A DNA stretch of 64,000 bases from Bacteroidaceae bacterium (GTDB taxonomy: Bacteria; Bacteroidota; Bacteroidia; Bacteroidales; Bacteroidaceae). The stretch is taken from the NCBI GenBank assembly GCA_017470525.1, contig JAFUYM010000045.1, positions 33,098 to 97,097 on the forward strand, written 5' to 3'. Made by a program: the position numbers and the translations under genes. Position 1 is the first letter of the stretch, and each line of letters opens with the position of its first letter. Of this stretch, positions 51,800-61,924 are shown piece by piece. The notes beneath the pieces were generated by a model. It was not told the DNA's origin, did no database searches, and worked only from the letters and a program-made list of their open reading frames with translations.

Positions 51800-52747
51800 A
51801 TGGCTAAAATTGCTAAACAACTGACAGAACTCGTGGGCAACACCCCACTTCTGCAACTCAACTCCTACTCCAAAAAGGAGCAACTCCAAACCAACATCAT
51901 TGCAAAACTCGAGTACTTCAACCCAGCAGGCTCCGTAAAAGACCGTATCGCCCTCGCCATGATTGAGGATGCCGAAAAGCGTGGTGTTATCAAACTGGGC
52001 TCCACCATCATCGAGCCAACCTCTGGCAACACAGGCGTAGGTTTGGCATTCGTGAGTGCCGTGAAGGGCTACAAACTCATCCTCACCATGCCTGAGACCA
52101 TGTCCATCGAGCGTCGCAACCTCGTGAAGGCATACGGTGCCACCGTGGTGCTCACTCCTGGCTCTGCAGGCATGAAAGGTGCCATCGCCAAGGCTGAGGA
52201 ACTGCGCGATAGCACTCCGGGTGCCATCATCCTGCAGCAGTTTGAGAACCCAGCCAACCCAGCCATCCATTATAAAACAACTGCCGAAGAAATCTGGCGC
52301 GACACAGACGGCAAGATTGATATCTTCGTAGCAGGTGTCGGCACAGGCGGTACCGTGAGCGGTATCGGTAAGCGTCTGAAGGAACTGAATCCCAACGTGA
52401 AGATTGTGGCTGTCGAGCCTGAGTCATCTGCTGTGCTCAGCGGTGAAGCCCCTGGTGCTCACAAGATTCAGGGTATTGGTGCAGGTTTCGTACCTAAGAC
52501 TTTCGACCGCAATGCTGTCGATACCATCTTCAAAGTTCCTAATGATGGTGCCATCCTCACCAGCCGCAAGATTGCTGCCAGCGAAGGTCTCCTCGTCGGC
52601 ATCTCCTCTGGAGCCGCAGCCTATGCAGCCACCGAAATTGCCAAGCAACCTTCCAACGCTGGCAAGACCATCGTGGCTCTCCTTCCTGACACTGGCGAAC
52701 GCTATCTCTCAACTGTTCTTTATGACTTTGAGAACTATCCTTTGTAA
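51800..52747 (+). CDS. cysK: Cysteine synthase A
   Basis: A 315-residue fold-type II PLP enzyme. N-P-A-G-S-V-K47-D-R-I has the PLP Lys; T-S-G-N-T-G-V-G (74-81) binds the substrate, and [12 protein letters not shown] binds the cofactor phosphate. It joins O-acetylserine and sulfide to make cysteine. Its leader carries a strong palindrome shared with serA. Confidence 0.95.
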   Translation: MAKIAKQLTELVGNTPLLQLNSYSKKEQLQTNIIAKLEYFNPAGSVKDRIALAMIEDAEKRGVIKLGSTIIEPTSGNTGVGLAFVSAVKGYKLILTMPETMSIERRNLVKAYGATVVLTPGSAGMKGAIAKAEELRDSTPGAIILQQFENPANPAIHYKTTAEEIWRDTDGKIDIFVAGVGTGGTVSGIGKRLKELNPNVKIVAVEPESSAVLSGEAPGAHKIQGIGAGFVPKTFDRNAVDTIFKVPNDGAILTSRKIAASEGLLVGISSGAAAYAATEIAKQPSNAGKTIVALLPDTGERYLSTVLYDFENYPL

Positions 52748-52767
52748 GAACACAAAATCAAATAACG

Positions 52768-52829
52768 AAACGTGAAAAATCTAAGTTTCTTGCCACACAA
52801 ATGGTGAGGAACTTAGATTTTTCACGTTT
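52768..52829 (+). terminator. 20-bp perfect hairpin after cysK
   Basis: AAACGTGAAAAATCTAAGTT (52768-52787) pairs with 52810-52829. The downstream T-tract is weak, so it may act as an mRNA end or stabilising hairpin. Confidence 0.6.
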
Positions 52830-52832
52830 CAC

Positions 52833-52864
52833 TTGCCACATGTCACTTTAATTTCGTACCTTTG
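52833..52864 (+). promoter_or_regulatory. Promoter of panC
   Basis: TTG at 52833-52835, 21-nt spacer, TACCTTTG at 52857-52864; ATG at 52922. Confidence 0.6.
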
Positions 52865-52921
52865 CAGCCAATTATGAATGATGCATGATGACTTAGGTGC
52901 ATGTGCATGAAATAATAGAAG

Positions 52922-53791
52922 ATGGAAATTATCAATTCAGTAAAGGAACTCAAGGCCAAGGTTTCTGCCCTGAGAAGTGATAACAAGACTGTTGGGCTTG
53001 TACCAACGATGGGTGCGCTCCACGCGGGTCACGCTTCACTCGTGAGCCGCAGCGTGAAAGAAAACGACGCAACAGTGGTGAGCGTATTTGTCAATCCCAC
53101 TCAATTCAACGACAAGAACGACTTGCAGGCATATCCACGTACATTGGATGCCGACTGTGCCCTGCTCCAGAACATCGGTGCCGACTATGTGTTTGCGCCA
53201 TCGGTGGAAGAGGTATATCCTGAACCAGACACTCGTTCTTTCTCTTATCCTCCGACGGACACGGTGATGGAAGGTGCTTTCCGCCCGGGACACTTCAACG
53301 GTGTTTGCCAGATTGTAAGCAAACTCTTCATGTTCGTGGAACCTGACCGCGCTTATTTTGGCGAAAAGGATTTCCAGCAGATTGCCGTCATCAAAGCGAT
53401 GGTGGCTGACTATGTTTCCCGTGATGCTGAATGGGCAAAGCGACTCGAAATCTGTCCCTGCCCCATCGTGCGCGAGGATGACGGTCTTGCCCTCTCCAGC
53501 CGCAACACCCTCTTGGCTGAGGACGAGAGAGCCATTGCGCCCAACATCTACAAGGCACTGAAGGCGAGTGTGAGGTACAGCAAGACCCACACGGTAAAGG
53601 AGACTCAACAATATGCTATCGACAAAATCAATGCAGTGGACGGTCTGGAAGTACAATACTACGACATCGTCAATGCCCTCACCCTCGAGAGCGTCACTTC
53701 ATGGGACGATGCCGAACACATCCAAGGCTGCATCACTGTCTTCTGCGGTGCCACCCCCATCCGACTCATTGATAATATCAACTATAAATAA
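52922..53791 (+). CDS. panC: Pantoate--beta-alanine ligase
   Basis: A 289-residue ligase. P-T-M-G-A-L-H34-A-G-H37 is the HIGH-like motif; [15 protein letters not shown] and Y-F-G-E-K-D-F-Q-Q follow the PanC pattern, and D-G-L-A-L-S-S-R-N contains the KMSKS-like element. It joins pantoate and beta-alanine, which the next gene supplies. Confidence 0.95.
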   Translation: MEIINSVKELKAKVSALRSDNKTVGLVPTMGALHAGHASLVSRSVKENDATVVSVFVNPTQFNDKNDLQAYPRTLDADCALLQNIGADYVFAPSVEEVYPEPDTRSFSYPPTDTVMEGAFRPGHFNGVCQIVSKLFMFVEPDRAYFGEKDFQQIAVIKAMVADYVSRDAEWAKRLEICPCPIVREDDGLALSSRNTLLAEDERAIAPNIYKALKASVRYSKTHTVKETQQYAIDKINAVDGLEVQYYDIVNALTLESVTSWDDAEHIQGCITVFCGATPIRLIDNINYK

Positions 53792-53877
53792 TGTAGAATT
53801 TATAATTTACAATGTATAATAGGCTGGCGCATGAGAACACACCAAATGGCTATTATACATTAGAAATTATACATTAC
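53792..53877. repeat. AT-rich inverted repeat between panC and panD
   Basis: AATGTATAATAG / CTATTATACATT (12-bp perfect) extended by further imperfect TATAATTT pairing. Its AATTTATAATTTACA core is common-looking low-complexity sequence. Confidence 0.6.
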
Positions 53878-53887
53878 AAATAAAAAC

Positions 53888-54238
53888 ATGCAGATAGAAG
53901 TGCTGAAATCGAAGTTGCACTGTGTGAGGGTGACGGAAGCCAACCTTAACTACATGGGCAGCATCACCATCGACGAAGACCTGATGGATGCCGTCGGCAT
54001 CATCGCTGGCGAACGTGTCTATATCGTCAACAACAACAACGGCGAACGCTTCGACACCTATGTTATCCGAGGCGAACGAGGCAGCGGCTGCATCTGCCTC
54101 AACGGTGCCGCCGCCCGCAAAGTCCAAGTCGGCGACATCGTCATCATCATGTCCTACGCCCTCCTCGACTATGAGGAAGCCAAAACCTTCACCCCCAAAG
54201 TGGTTTTCCCCGATCAAAACACCAATAAACTCCTGTGA
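53888..54238 (+). CDS. panD: Aspartate 1-decarboxylase
   Basis: A 116-residue protein. The self-cleavage site G24-S25 in N-Y-M-G-S-I-T-I-D is intact (Ser becomes the pyruvoyl group), and L-H-C-V-R-V-T and N-G-A-A-A-R fit PanD. It makes beta-alanine for panC. The stop overlaps the arm of a terminator. Confidence 0.95.
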   Translation: MQIEVLKSKLHCVRVTEANLNYMGSITIDEDLMDAVGIIAGERVYIVNNNNGERFDTYVIRGERGSGCICLNGAAARKVQVGDIVIIMSYALLDYEEAKTFTPKVVFPDQNTNKLL

Positions 54239-54261
54239 ACTATTGCTCACAGGAGTTTTTT
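54227..54261 (+). terminator. Terminator of panD
   Basis: AAACTCCTGTGA (54227-54238) / TCACAGGAGTTT (54247-54258), followed by T-run. Confidence 0.85.
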
Positions 54262-54289
54262 CTGCTTTTACTGTCATATTTCCAACTTT

Positions 54290-55744
54290 TCACTCCCAGC
54301 ATTCCAAATCTTTCTCGATTTGAGGTATTTGGTTGCGATGGAAAGTCGGTTCCTTGATGCCATTACGTTTCTGTGTCCGATAGTCATCAAGAAGTTTGAA
54401 AGCATATTTGCCGAGGGCAAGAATGGCAATCAGGTTGCAAGCCGTGAGAAGGGCCATGAAAAGGTCACCCAAGTTCCAAACCAATTCAAGACTTGCCACG
54501 GCACCAAACATCACCATCACACCACCAGAGAAGATACGATAGACCGTCATGACAGAAGCACGAGCCGTCATAAAACGAATGTTCGCCTCCCCATAATAAT
54601 AGTTACCAATAATCGAAGAAAAGGCAAAAAGGAAGATGGCGATGGCGATAAAAACTTTGCCGAAAGAACCAATCTCCGAGGTAAGCGCTGCCTGCGTGAG
54701 GGCAATGCCATTGAGTTCTGGCACATGATAGAGGCCACTAATGAGAATGACAAAAGCGGTGCAGGAGCAGACCAACAACGTGTCGGTGAAAACACCCAGT
54801 GCTTGAATCAGCCCTTGCTTCACAGGATGGGAAACCGTAGCCGTGGCTGCCACATTCGGCGCACTCCCCTCACCAGCCTCATTGCTGAAAAGTCCACGCT
54901 TCATGCCATACATGATGGTCGCACCCATCGTGCCACCCACCGTCTGCTCCCAACCGAACGCACTGGAGATGATGACTTTGAACACATGAGGGATGAGTCC
55001 GATATTCATCACAACAATCACCACCACCAGCAAAAAGTACCCCACAGCCATGAGCGGCACCAACACAGAACTGACCTTGGCAATACGATGAATGCCTCCA
55101 AAGACAATGACCAACGACAAGGCAGACAAGCCGACACCTACCACCACAGGACTCCACCCAAAAGCCTCTTGCATGGCACCACAGATGGTGTTGCTCTGAA
55201 TCGAATTATAGGAAAGTCCGAAGGTAACAGTGATGAGAACCGCAAAAAGTACCGCCATCCATCGGCAATGCAAGCCCTTCTGGATGTAATAGGCAGGACC
55301 ACCAATGAAGGAGTCCCGATGCCGCTGCTTGAACAGTTGACCCAATGTTGACTCCACAAAAGCCGTGGCAGAACCCAGCATAGCAATCAGCCACATCCAG
55401 AAGACAGCCCCTGGACCACCCCAAGCAATGGCTGTAGCAACACCAGCCAAATTCCCAGTTCCCACACGTGTGGCAACAGAAACGGCAAATGCCTGGAAAG
55501 AAGAAATATGCTTCTGTCTGGAATGACCAACACCAACCTCATTCCTGGCTATAGCACCGCCATTCTCTTCTCCACCCGATGTGGCAGAGTCCGTCAAAAG
55601 CCGAAACATCTCTCCCACCATGCGAAACTGCACCCCACGGGTCTTCCATGTAAACCAAATGCCACATGCCACCAAAGCCCCAATGAGCAAATAGCCCCAC
55701 AACGCATCGTTCAATTGAGTTATTATATTATTCATTTCTTTCAC
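54290..55744 (-). CDS. Alanine/glycine:cation symporter (AGCS family)
   Basis: A 484-residue membrane protein with about ten helices. V-A-T-R-V-G-T-G-N-L-A-G-V-A-T-A and the following G-G-P-G-A-V-F-W-M-W-L are the AGCS signature; G-G-P-A-Y-Y-I-Q-K-G-L and G-E-G-S-A-P-N-V-A-A are also typical. It imports alanine, glycine or related amino acids with Na+ or H+. Convergent with panD. Confidence 0.93.
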   Translation of the reverse strand: MKEMNNIITQLNDALWGYLLIGALVACGIWFTWKTRGVQFRMVGEMFRLLTDSATSGGEENGGAIARNEVGVGHSRQKHISSFQAFAVSVATRVGTGNLAGVATAIAWGGPGAVFWMWLIAMLGSATAFVESTLGQLFKQRHRDSFIGGPAYYIQKGLHCRWMAVLFAVLITVTFGLSYNSIQSNTICGAMQEAFGWSPVVVGVGLSALSLVIVFGGIHRIAKVSSVLVPLMAVGYFLLVVVIVVMNIGLIPHVFKVIISSAFGWEQTVGGTMGATIMYGMKRGLFSNEAGEGSAPNVAATATVSHPVKQGLIQALGVFTDTLLVCSCTAFVILISGLYHVPELNGIALTQAALTSEIGSFGKVFIAIAIFLFAFSSIIGNYYYGEANIRFMTARASVMTVYRIFSGGVMVMFGAVASLELVWNLGDLFMALLTACNLIAILALGKYAFKLLDDYRTQKRNGIKEPTFHRNQIPQIEKDLECWE

Positions 55745-55851
55745 AAATAATTGTTGAAGTATCTTTCATCTCTTCCAAAGAAAGTACAAATGTAGCAAAA
55801 AATCACCTATTTTCATCAATAAGCAGACAGATTTTGCAAATTCCACCAGTT

Positions 55852-55883
55852 TTTGTGAATTTATCATTTTTTTCGTAACTTTG
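55852..55883 (+). promoter_or_regulatory. Promoter of the LMW-PTP gene
   Basis: TTTG at 55852-55855, 20-nt spacer, TAACTTTG at 55876-55883. Confidence 0.75.
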
Positions 55884-55906
55884 CAAGTCAAAAAAGAAAG
55901 AGTCAC

Positions 55907-56377
55907 ATGATGAAAAAAATATTGTTCATTTGTTTGGGTAATATCTGCCGTTCGCCAATGGCGGAAACAATTATGCGTAAGTTGGTGAAGGAGAGAGGAC
56001 TGGAGTCGGAGTATGAGATTGATTCGGCTGGTCTTATCAGTTATCATGAGGGGGAGGGTTCCGACCCTCGCATGAAGTATCATGCACGGAGGCACGGGTA
56101 TCTGTTGACCCACATTTCCCGTCCTGTCCGCGAAATAGATTTTGAATTGTTCGACTTGATTGTGAGCATGGATGACAGCAATTGGGACAGGCTGCACCGT
56201 CTGGCTCCTACGGTAGAGGCAGAAACAAAAATCGTGAGGATGACAGATTATTGCCAGATGCATGTGATTGACCATGTCCCCGACCCTTACTATGGTGGAG
56301 AACAAGGTTTTGAGAATGTGATTGAGATTCTGGAAGATGCTTGTGAAGGACTGTTGAAAGCCCTGGAATCTCAATGA
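55907..56377 (+). CDS. Low-molecular-weight protein-tyrosine phosphatase
   Basis: A 156-residue protein. I-C9-L-G-N-I-C-R15-S is the C-x5-R-S active-site loop, and D126-P-Y-Y-G-G carries the general-acid Asp. A cytoplasmic tyrosine phosphatase, or possibly an arsenate reductase-related form, though the DPYY end favours LMW-PTP. No kinase partner is adjacent. Confidence 0.93.
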   Translation: MMKKILFICLGNICRSPMAETIMRKLVKERGLESEYEIDSAGLISYHEGEGSDPRMKYHARRHGYLLTHISRPVREIDFELFDLIVSMDDSNWDRLHRLAPTVEAETKIVRMTDYCQMHVIDHVPDPYYGGEQGFENVIEILEDACEGLLKALESQ

Positions 56378-56489
56378 TTACATCTATTTGACAAGAAAAC
56401 GAATGGTGACAGTTTGGGCTGCGAGGAAGTTGAAATGAGTGCATTTCAAAACAAAAAGAAAGAAAAATTAACAAAAAAGAACTCGAAAT

Positions 56490-56520
56490 TTTGGGAAAAT
56501 CATCAAAAGGCTTAACTTTG
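56490..56520 (+). promoter_or_regulatory. Promoter of the TMEM43-like gene
   Basis: TTTG at 56490-56493, 19-nt spacer, TAACTTTG at 56513-56520. Confidence 0.7.
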
Positions 56521-56580
56521 CAAAACAAAGATACAGCATTACGACATTTTTTACTATTTATAACTTCTAAAACAAAGATT

Positions 56581-57897
56581 ATGGCTTATCAAGAGAAGAA
56601 AACAACAGGGTACGGAACCCGTGTGGGCAATTCTCTGAAGGGAATCCTCACGGGGTTTGTACTGATTATCGGTGCCACCATCCTTTTGTGGTGGAACGAA
56701 GGACGCGCTGTGAAAACAGACAAAATGCTGAACGATGCACAGGAAGCATGCATTGACATGCCTAACCCAGACAAGAAAAGTGCAGAGTTTGAAGGCGAAC
56801 TGGTTTGTGCTTCTGCAATGGCTACCACCGAAGAAGTGTTGACCGACAAGGACTTCGGCATCAGCGAGAACGTGATTGGCTTAAGCCGCAGAGTTGAGTA
56901 TTTCCAGTGGGTGGAACACTCTCAAGAAGAGAATGAAGATAAACTCGGCGGAAAGCAAGAGACCACCACCACTTACACTTACACACAGGAATGGGTGAGC
57001 AGCCCCATCAACAGCGCCAATTTCAAAGACCCTGCCTACCAGAACAAGAACTACACTTGGACACAAGTGGAGAATCAGGAACTCTGGGCTGAAAACGTGA
57101 AGTTCGGTGCTTACGTGCTGAACGAGTCACTCATCCAATCCATCCATTCCACAGAGGCTGTTGAACTGAACATTAACGAACAGGTGTTGGAAGCCATGGA
57201 CAAGAGCATTGGCGACACTTACGTAAGAATCAAAGGTAATGCAGTGGCTTCACAGAGCGATATTGCACTTGCCAACATTGAAGAAGATGTTGACAGTGTA
57301 GAGACAGTTCTCCCCGACTCTATCGCTCAGAACAACAAGGTTGACCTTATCTATGTTCATCAGGCTGGTAACATTCTCTATTACGGTCGTTTCATGAACA
57401 CTCCTGAAGTGGGTGACGTACGCATCACATTTGAAAAAATTGTTCCTGCCAAGGTGACGGTAATCGCACAAGTGGATGGCAACACTTTCAAGGCTTTCAA
57501 AACCTCTAATGGTAAGAGATACCAGACCCTCGTGATGGGCAAGAAGAGCGCAGAAGACATTTTCGATGCCGAACATGAGGCAAATAGCATGTGGACTTGG
57601 CTGCTTCGCATCCTCGGCATCATTCTTGTCATCGCAGGTTTCAAGAGCCTCTTCGGTTTTGTCGAGACCATCCTCAAGGTCGTGCCATTCCTCTCCAGCA
57701 TCTTTGCGTTCGGAGCAGGCATCATCAGCACCATCCTCGGTCTGGTTTGGTCACTCATCGTCATCGCTGTGGCATGGATTTTCTATCGTCCAATCCTCGG
57801 CATCATCATCTTAGTTATTGCAGGATTCCTCGTTTGGGTATTTGCTTTCAATGGCAAGAAAAAACTGGCAGAATTGACAAACCGAGGGAAAGCATAG
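56581..57897 (+). CDS. TMEM43/LUMA-family membrane protein
   Basis: The start at 56581 (M-A-Y-Q-E-K-K); a longer frame begins before the promoter. 438 residues: one helix near the N-terminus (I-L-T-G-F-V-L-I-I-G-A-T-I-L-L-W-W-N-E-G-R, about 21-40, with the conserved W-N-E-G-R), a large mixed domain, and three or four helices near the C-terminus (R-I-L-G-I-I-L-V-I-A-G-F onward). This layout is the TMEM43/LUMA family, present in bacteria and animals. Bacterial function is unknown. Confidence 0.88.
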   Translation: MAYQEKKTTGYGTRVGNSLKGILTGFVLIIGATILLWWNEGRAVKTDKMLNDAQEACIDMPNPDKKSAEFEGELVCASAMATTEEVLTDKDFGISENVIGLSRRVEYFQWVEHSQEENEDKLGGKQETTTTYTYTQEWVSSPINSANFKDPAYQNKNYTWTQVENQELWAENVKFGAYVLNESLIQSIHSTEAVELNINEQVLEAMDKSIGDTYVRIKGNAVASQSDIALANIEEDVDSVETVLPDSIAQNNKVDLIYVHQAGNILYYGRFMNTPEVGDVRITFEKIVPAKVTVIAQVDGNTFKAFKTSNGKRYQTLVMGKKSAEDIFDAEHEANSMWTWLLRILGIILVIAGFKSLFGFVETILKVVPFLSSIFAFGAGIISTILGLVWSLIVIAVAWIFYRPILGIIILVIAGFLVWVFAFNGKKKLAELTNRGKA

Positions 57898-57940
57898 CCA
57901 ACTGCCACAGAATAAAAACACACCACTTATGAATAAATAG

Positions 57941-57993
57941 GGCAAGGTCTGGATAGCACATTCAAAAAAGTTATCCAGACCTTGCCTTTTCTT
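57941..57993 (+). terminator. Terminator of the TMEM43-like gene
   Basis: GGCAAGGTCTGGATA (57941-57955) / TATCCAGACCTTGCC (57972-57986), then TTTTCTT. Confidence 0.85.
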
Positions 57994-58015
57994 AAAACCA
58001 ACAACACCTCAAACG

Positions 58016-58091
58016 ATGAAAAAAGACTTATCTCATACTCCTTACCACAACAGCATTCATCGTTACAGCATGTGGTAACAAAGTGGCATAG
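58016..58091 (+). pseudogene. Frameshifted lipoprotein leader remnant
   Basis: The ATG at 58016 is followed by a run of six A bases. Removing one A gives M-K-K-T-Y-L-I-L-L-T-T-T-A-F-I-V-T-A-C-G-N-K-V-A and a stop at 58089-58091. That is a complete lipoprotein signal (T-A-C-G) with nothing behind it. It looks like the 5' stub of a deleted lipoprotein gene. Confidence 0.5.
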
Positions 58092-58146
58092 AATGCCGAC
58101 AGCAATTTTTCACGAATCTTTATTTGTGGTTTTCGTCAAACTGACT

Positions 58147-60387
58147 TTACTTGCCCCAACACTTTCGTGTCGCTATAGAACCATCGGAATAGATTTCCTT
58201 CACGATGTAAATGCCTCTCGCATCGGCTGGAGAGGCAATGCTCAGCCCATTCATATTATAATATGTACGCGAGAGCATCACTTTGCTGCTTTCCTGCACA
58301 TCGGCTATTGCCGTCGGTTCGTCTGCCACCCCGGCAAAAGACTTGATGTAGTCGGGCAGATAGTAGCCCAAGTGTGGAGGCTGATTATAAGCACAGTTCT
58401 GCCATGCAATGCCCATGCGATAGACATGGTCATGCATCAAGGTCGGCACACGATACTTGGTAGTGGTCGTGCTGCTGACGATATACACTTGCGACGGGTC
58501 TTTGCTGTTCCACCAAATCACTTCCTCACGCCAGTCACCAAAGAGGTCGGCTTGCAGACAGGGTGTTGACTTCGTGCTGTTGCAGGAAGAAGGACTCATA
58601 CCCAATGCAGTAAAAGTCTTCTGCGTGGAACTCAACGTGTAGATGCCCAGTTCCGTGGTGGATGAACTTCCCCATTTCGCAATGCTTGTACCATCCAGCA
58701 ATTCGTCATACTCGTCACCATCCCAGTAGATGCGGAAATTCATCGAGGCACTTCTCGACCCGACCGACTTACCTGTGATGACATTAAATGGATTCTGATT
58801 ACGACTTGCCTGGTCGAAGCCTCCGTATGAAGACCAGAACTCATAGCCACGACTGCCCGACACAATGTCGGCAGCCAACCCACGACCATTGTCTTGCCCT
58901 TTCTGTCCGCCTTTCCAAAGAATCTCGCCCGTGGCAGCATCGTGCACATCCCATGCATAATCACCTTTTTCCTCATGGATGTCGAACAATTCCAAGCCCG
59001 GACGGTCGGGATTCAAATCACCCAGATGGATGGCATCGCCATGACCAAAGCCCACACAGTAAAGCATCTTGCCATCGTTGTCGAGCGCAGCCGAGCCCCA
59101 GATAATTTCATCACATCCATCGCCATCCACATCGCCCACTGAGAGGTTATGATTGCCGTTGGCATACATGGTGCTACGTCCCAAGCCCGCAGTGCCAGCC
59201 TTCGGGGTGTAAGTTTTCTCTTTCCCATTGGCATCCATCAGGCGATAAGTCGTCTTCTTGTCCGAACTGTGCAACCAGCGGGTCTTCAGTTTTTCGCCGT
59301 CAAAATCAACAGCCCAGATATAAGAATAGGTGTAATAACCACGGCTCAACACAGCCGAAGGATTTTGGTCGGCACCTGCCAGATAAGCAACACACGCCAG
59401 ATAGCGTTCACCACGATTGCCATAAGAAGAATAGTCCTTCTTGCCACTTCGGTCATCCCAGTTGAAGGTGCCAGTCGCATCACTCAGTTTCGCCTGTGCG
59501 TTTCGGTTGGGATAGTAAGCAATGGTGTGAATTGCCTTACCTGTCAGTCCATCAAACACGGTCAGATATTCCTGTCCGCCATCCACCTTGCCGTCCGAAT
59601 TTCGCCAATCCTTCGTGTTGCTCGCATTCCTAATCGAAGCCAAGTCCGCCACCTGATTCACATACTGTCCCGTCGCATCCTTCGAACCAGGAGCCGTCTT
59701 GCAAATCAGTTCAGCCTTGCCATCTTTATTGAAGTCATAAACCAAAAACTGCGTATAGTGCGCACCGGCACGGATGTTCACCCCCAAGTCTATGCGCCAC
59801 AATTTCTCTTCCGTGAACAAGCGATAGCAATCCAAAATCACATTGCCCGTATAGCCACCCTGCGAATTGTCCTTCGAATTGCTCGGATCCCATTTCACAA
59901 TCAGTTCATACTGTCCGTCTCCATCCACATCGCCCACCGAGCAATCATTGGGCGAGTAGGTGTAACTGCCGCTCTTGTTCGAGCCACCAGCCGGACGATC
60001 CAACTGCAACAAATGATAGCCACGTTGATTAAACAAAACTGGAGCCAACGTATCGACAGGCACTCCATTCTGCAAGGTCACCAACTGAAACTCCGTAGTG
60101 GATGACGAGGACACACGTTTGCTTGTGGCATTGCGAATCGTGTCGCCCTGCACCACTCCATCTTTCAGAATCAGGAAGGACGTATGCACATCGTCCGTGT
60201 CAAGCAGTCGCCACGATAGGAAAGAAGAAGTGGCAGCCGTGGGGATGCACACAAACCCACGGTCCAGATACTCTTTCTGCGAGGCAGGAGTATCATCTGG
60301 CGTAGGCTTCTGTCTATCCTCCGCATGCACATATACAGCGGCAGCAAACAGCGAAGATGCCAGCCATAATTTCATCAATTGTTTCAT
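58147..60387 (-). CDS. Rhamnogalacturonan lyase, PL11 (YesW-like)
   Basis: A 746-residue exported enzyme with signal peptide (cleaved near residue 22). D-R-G-F-V-C-I-P at the N-terminus and repeated S-V-G-D-V-D-G-D-G-Q-Y-E-L and F-N-K-D-G-K-A-E-L calcium-site loops of an eight-blade propeller are the PL11 hallmark. The last roughly 35 residues (N-M-N-G-L-S-I-A-S-P...G-I-Y-I-V-K) look like a T9SS-type sorting tail. It cleaves the rhamnogalacturonan I backbone of pectin. GH53 upstream and uxaB elsewhere support pectin use. Confidence 0.93.
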   Translation of the reverse strand: MKQLMKLWLASSLFAAAVYVHAEDRQKPTPDDTPASQKEYLDRGFVCIPTAATSSFLSWRLLDTDDVHTSFLILKDGVVQGDTIRNATSKRVSSSSTTEFQLVTLQNGVPVDTLAPVLFNQRGYHLLQLDRPAGGSNKSGSYTYSPNDCSVGDVDGDGQYELIVKWDPSNSKDNSQGGYTGNVILDCYRLFTEEKLWRIDLGVNIRAGAHYTQFLVYDFNKDGKAELICKTAPGSKDATGQYVNQVADLASIRNASNTKDWRNSDGKVDGGQEYLTVFDGLTGKAIHTIAYYPNRNAQAKLSDATGTFNWDDRSGKKDYSSYGNRGERYLACVAYLAGADQNPSAVLSRGYYTYSYIWAVDFDGEKLKTRWLHSSDKKTTYRLMDANGKEKTYTPKAGTAGLGRSTMYANGNHNLSVGDVDGDGCDEIIWGSAALDNDGKMLYCVGFGHGDAIHLGDLNPDRPGLELFDIHEEKGDYAWDVHDAATGEILWKGGQKGQDNGRGLAADIVSGSRGYEFWSSYGGFDQASRNQNPFNVITGKSVGSRSASMNFRIYWDGDEYDELLDGTSIAKWGSSSTTELGIYTLSSTQKTFTALGMSPSSCNSTKSTPCLQADLFGDWREEVIWWNSKDPSQVYIVSSTTTTKYRVPTLMHDHVYRMGIAWQNCAYNQPPHLGYYLPDYIKSFAGVADEPTAIADVQESSKVMLSRTYYNMNGLSIASPADARGIYIVKEIYSDGSIATRKCWGK

Positions 60388-60471
60388 TGAAATATACAGA
60401 TTAAAATAAGTTAGGAATCATTTTTCTTGTTTTTCTAAAGAGCACTTTGCGGTAAAAAACTTCCGGAACTT

Positions 60472-61566
60472 TTATGGTTCGATGAACCCGTCCATAATCA
60501 CCGTGGGAGCACCTTGACTATTGAATGCACCCAACTTGTAGCCACCAGGCAGGCATTGGGGCTCCCAATAGAAAACACCACGGCAATGTCCGTCAGTCTT
60601 CGTGCGCGCTTCGTGGATGACTCTCGCCAACTGCCGGCGTCCCTCCTCCATCACCTCGGGATGGCGCTCATTCACCTCATAGCCCGTCTCCACAATCATC
60701 ACATCACAACCATACTTCTTGCTCACATGACGAATGTTTGCCATACAATCCGTGATAATCTGGTCAGCATTCAACTCCGGATGCCCATCCATTGCCCAAT
60801 AAGGATAGAGCGACATGCCCACCATATCGAACTTTCCGCCATACTTCAGCACGATGTCCAGATTCCAGTCATAGATGTCCTGTTTATGTCCCCTGTCAAG
60901 ATGGACAATCACGATAGCATCGGGAAAGACCTCCTTCACCGCGTCATAACCCGCACGGATAAACCCAGCATAATGCTCCGGCTCCGTCTTGATGTGTCCC
61001 ATCGACTCCGTCACCGTCGTGTTGCCATGCTCATCCTTCTCTTCCCATCCGTTCTTGCCCACCTTCACACTCCACAGCATACCATTGGTTGTCTCATTGC
61101 CCACCTGCACCCATCGGGGCTGTATGCCACTCTCTTTCAGCAACGTGAGCACCTCCTTCGTGTGGTTTGCCAAGTCCATCTTCATCTGCTCATAACTATG
61201 CCCCAACCATGCAGCAGGAATCGGCTGCTTGGCAGGGTCAGCCCACCAGTCGCTGTAGTGGAAGTCAATCATCACGTCCATTCCCTTCCCCTTCGCCCGT
61301 TTCGCCATCTGGAGCACCTCCTCCTTGCCGTTGGAGCCACCTTTCGGATTGACCCACACGCGCAGACGGACCGCTGTAATCTGATAGTCCTGCAGCAAGT
61401 CAAGGCACTCACGTTCATTCCCCTTCACATCGTAAAACTTCTGTCCCTTACGCTCCTGCCCTGCCAGCATGCCGACATCAGCACCTTTTACAAAATCGCC
61501 CTGAGCAGCCGCACACAAACACTGCACAGCCACCCAAGCCCACATCACCATTCTTTTCTTTATCAT
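60472..61566 (-). CDS. Endo-beta-1,4-galactanase, GH53
   Basis: The start at 61566 (M-I-K-K-R-M) gives a signal peptide ending C-A-A-A-Q; an ATG two codons upstream is possible. 364 residues: G-A-D-V-G-M-L opens the barrel, R-L-R-V-W-V-N-P follows, Q-V-G-N-E-T-T-N-G-M-L-W has the acid/base Glu and I-V-E-T-G-Y the nucleophile Glu. GH53 cuts beta-1,4-galactan side chains of pectin. PL11 follows 84 nt downstream on the same strand. Confidence 0.93.
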   Translation of the reverse strand: MIKKRMVMWAWVAVQCLCAAAQGDFVKGADVGMLAGQERKGQKFYDVKGNERECLDLLQDYQITAVRLRVWVNPKGGSNGKEEVLQMAKRAKGKGMDVMIDFHYSDWWADPAKQPIPAAWLGHSYEQMKMDLANHTKEVLTLLKESGIQPRWVQVGNETTNGMLWSVKVGKNGWEEKDEHGNTTVTESMGHIKTEPEHYAGFIRAGYDAVKEVFPDAIVIVHLDRGHKQDIYDWNLDIVLKYGGKFDMVGMSLYPYWAMDGHPELNADQIITDCMANIRHVSKKYGCDVMIVETGYEVNERHPEVMEEGRRQLARVIHEARTKTDGHCRGVFYWEPQCLPGGYKLGAFNSQGAPTVIMDGFIEP

Positions 61567-61616
61567 AAACAATATAATAATTAGTTAGTTATATTAAAAT
61601 TGAACTATTTTCTTTA

Positions 61617-61907
61617 TTATGCCATTGCCAACTCATTCTTACGAGTTGGTACTTCTACAATATCTTCACCAAGGGCAACAGAAATTTTGCAGAGAGTGGA
61701 CATGGTAAGGTTGTGGGTACCTGACAGCCAGCGGCTCACCTCTGTTTCAGTCTTCCCCATCATTCGTGCAAAATCCTTCTGTGAAAGATGTTTTTCCTCT
61801 AACAAGTCATATATGCGATTAGCAATGCTAACCGACATTTCCATCCGCAACTTCATCTCAGGCGTGATGGTTGCGCGAATTTCATCCATGATTCTATTAG
61901 TTTTCAT
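61617..61907 (-). CDS. HTH antitoxin, HigA-like
   Basis: A 96-residue protein. K-H-L-S-Q-K-D-F-A-R-M-M-G-K-T-E-T-E-V-S-R-W-L-S-G-T is a clean Xre-type helix-turn-helix. It follows the toxin remnant in the toxin-first order of HigBA pairs, with 17 nt between them. Likely represses the shared promoter at 62425 through the nearby palindromes. Confidence 0.85.
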   Translation of the reverse strand: MKTNRIMDEIRATITPEMKLRMEMSVSIANRIYDLLEEKHLSQKDFARMMGKTETEVSRWLSGTHNLTMSTLCKISVALGEDIVEVPTRKNELAMA

Positions 61908-61924
61908 AGGCTTTATCTCAGTTT

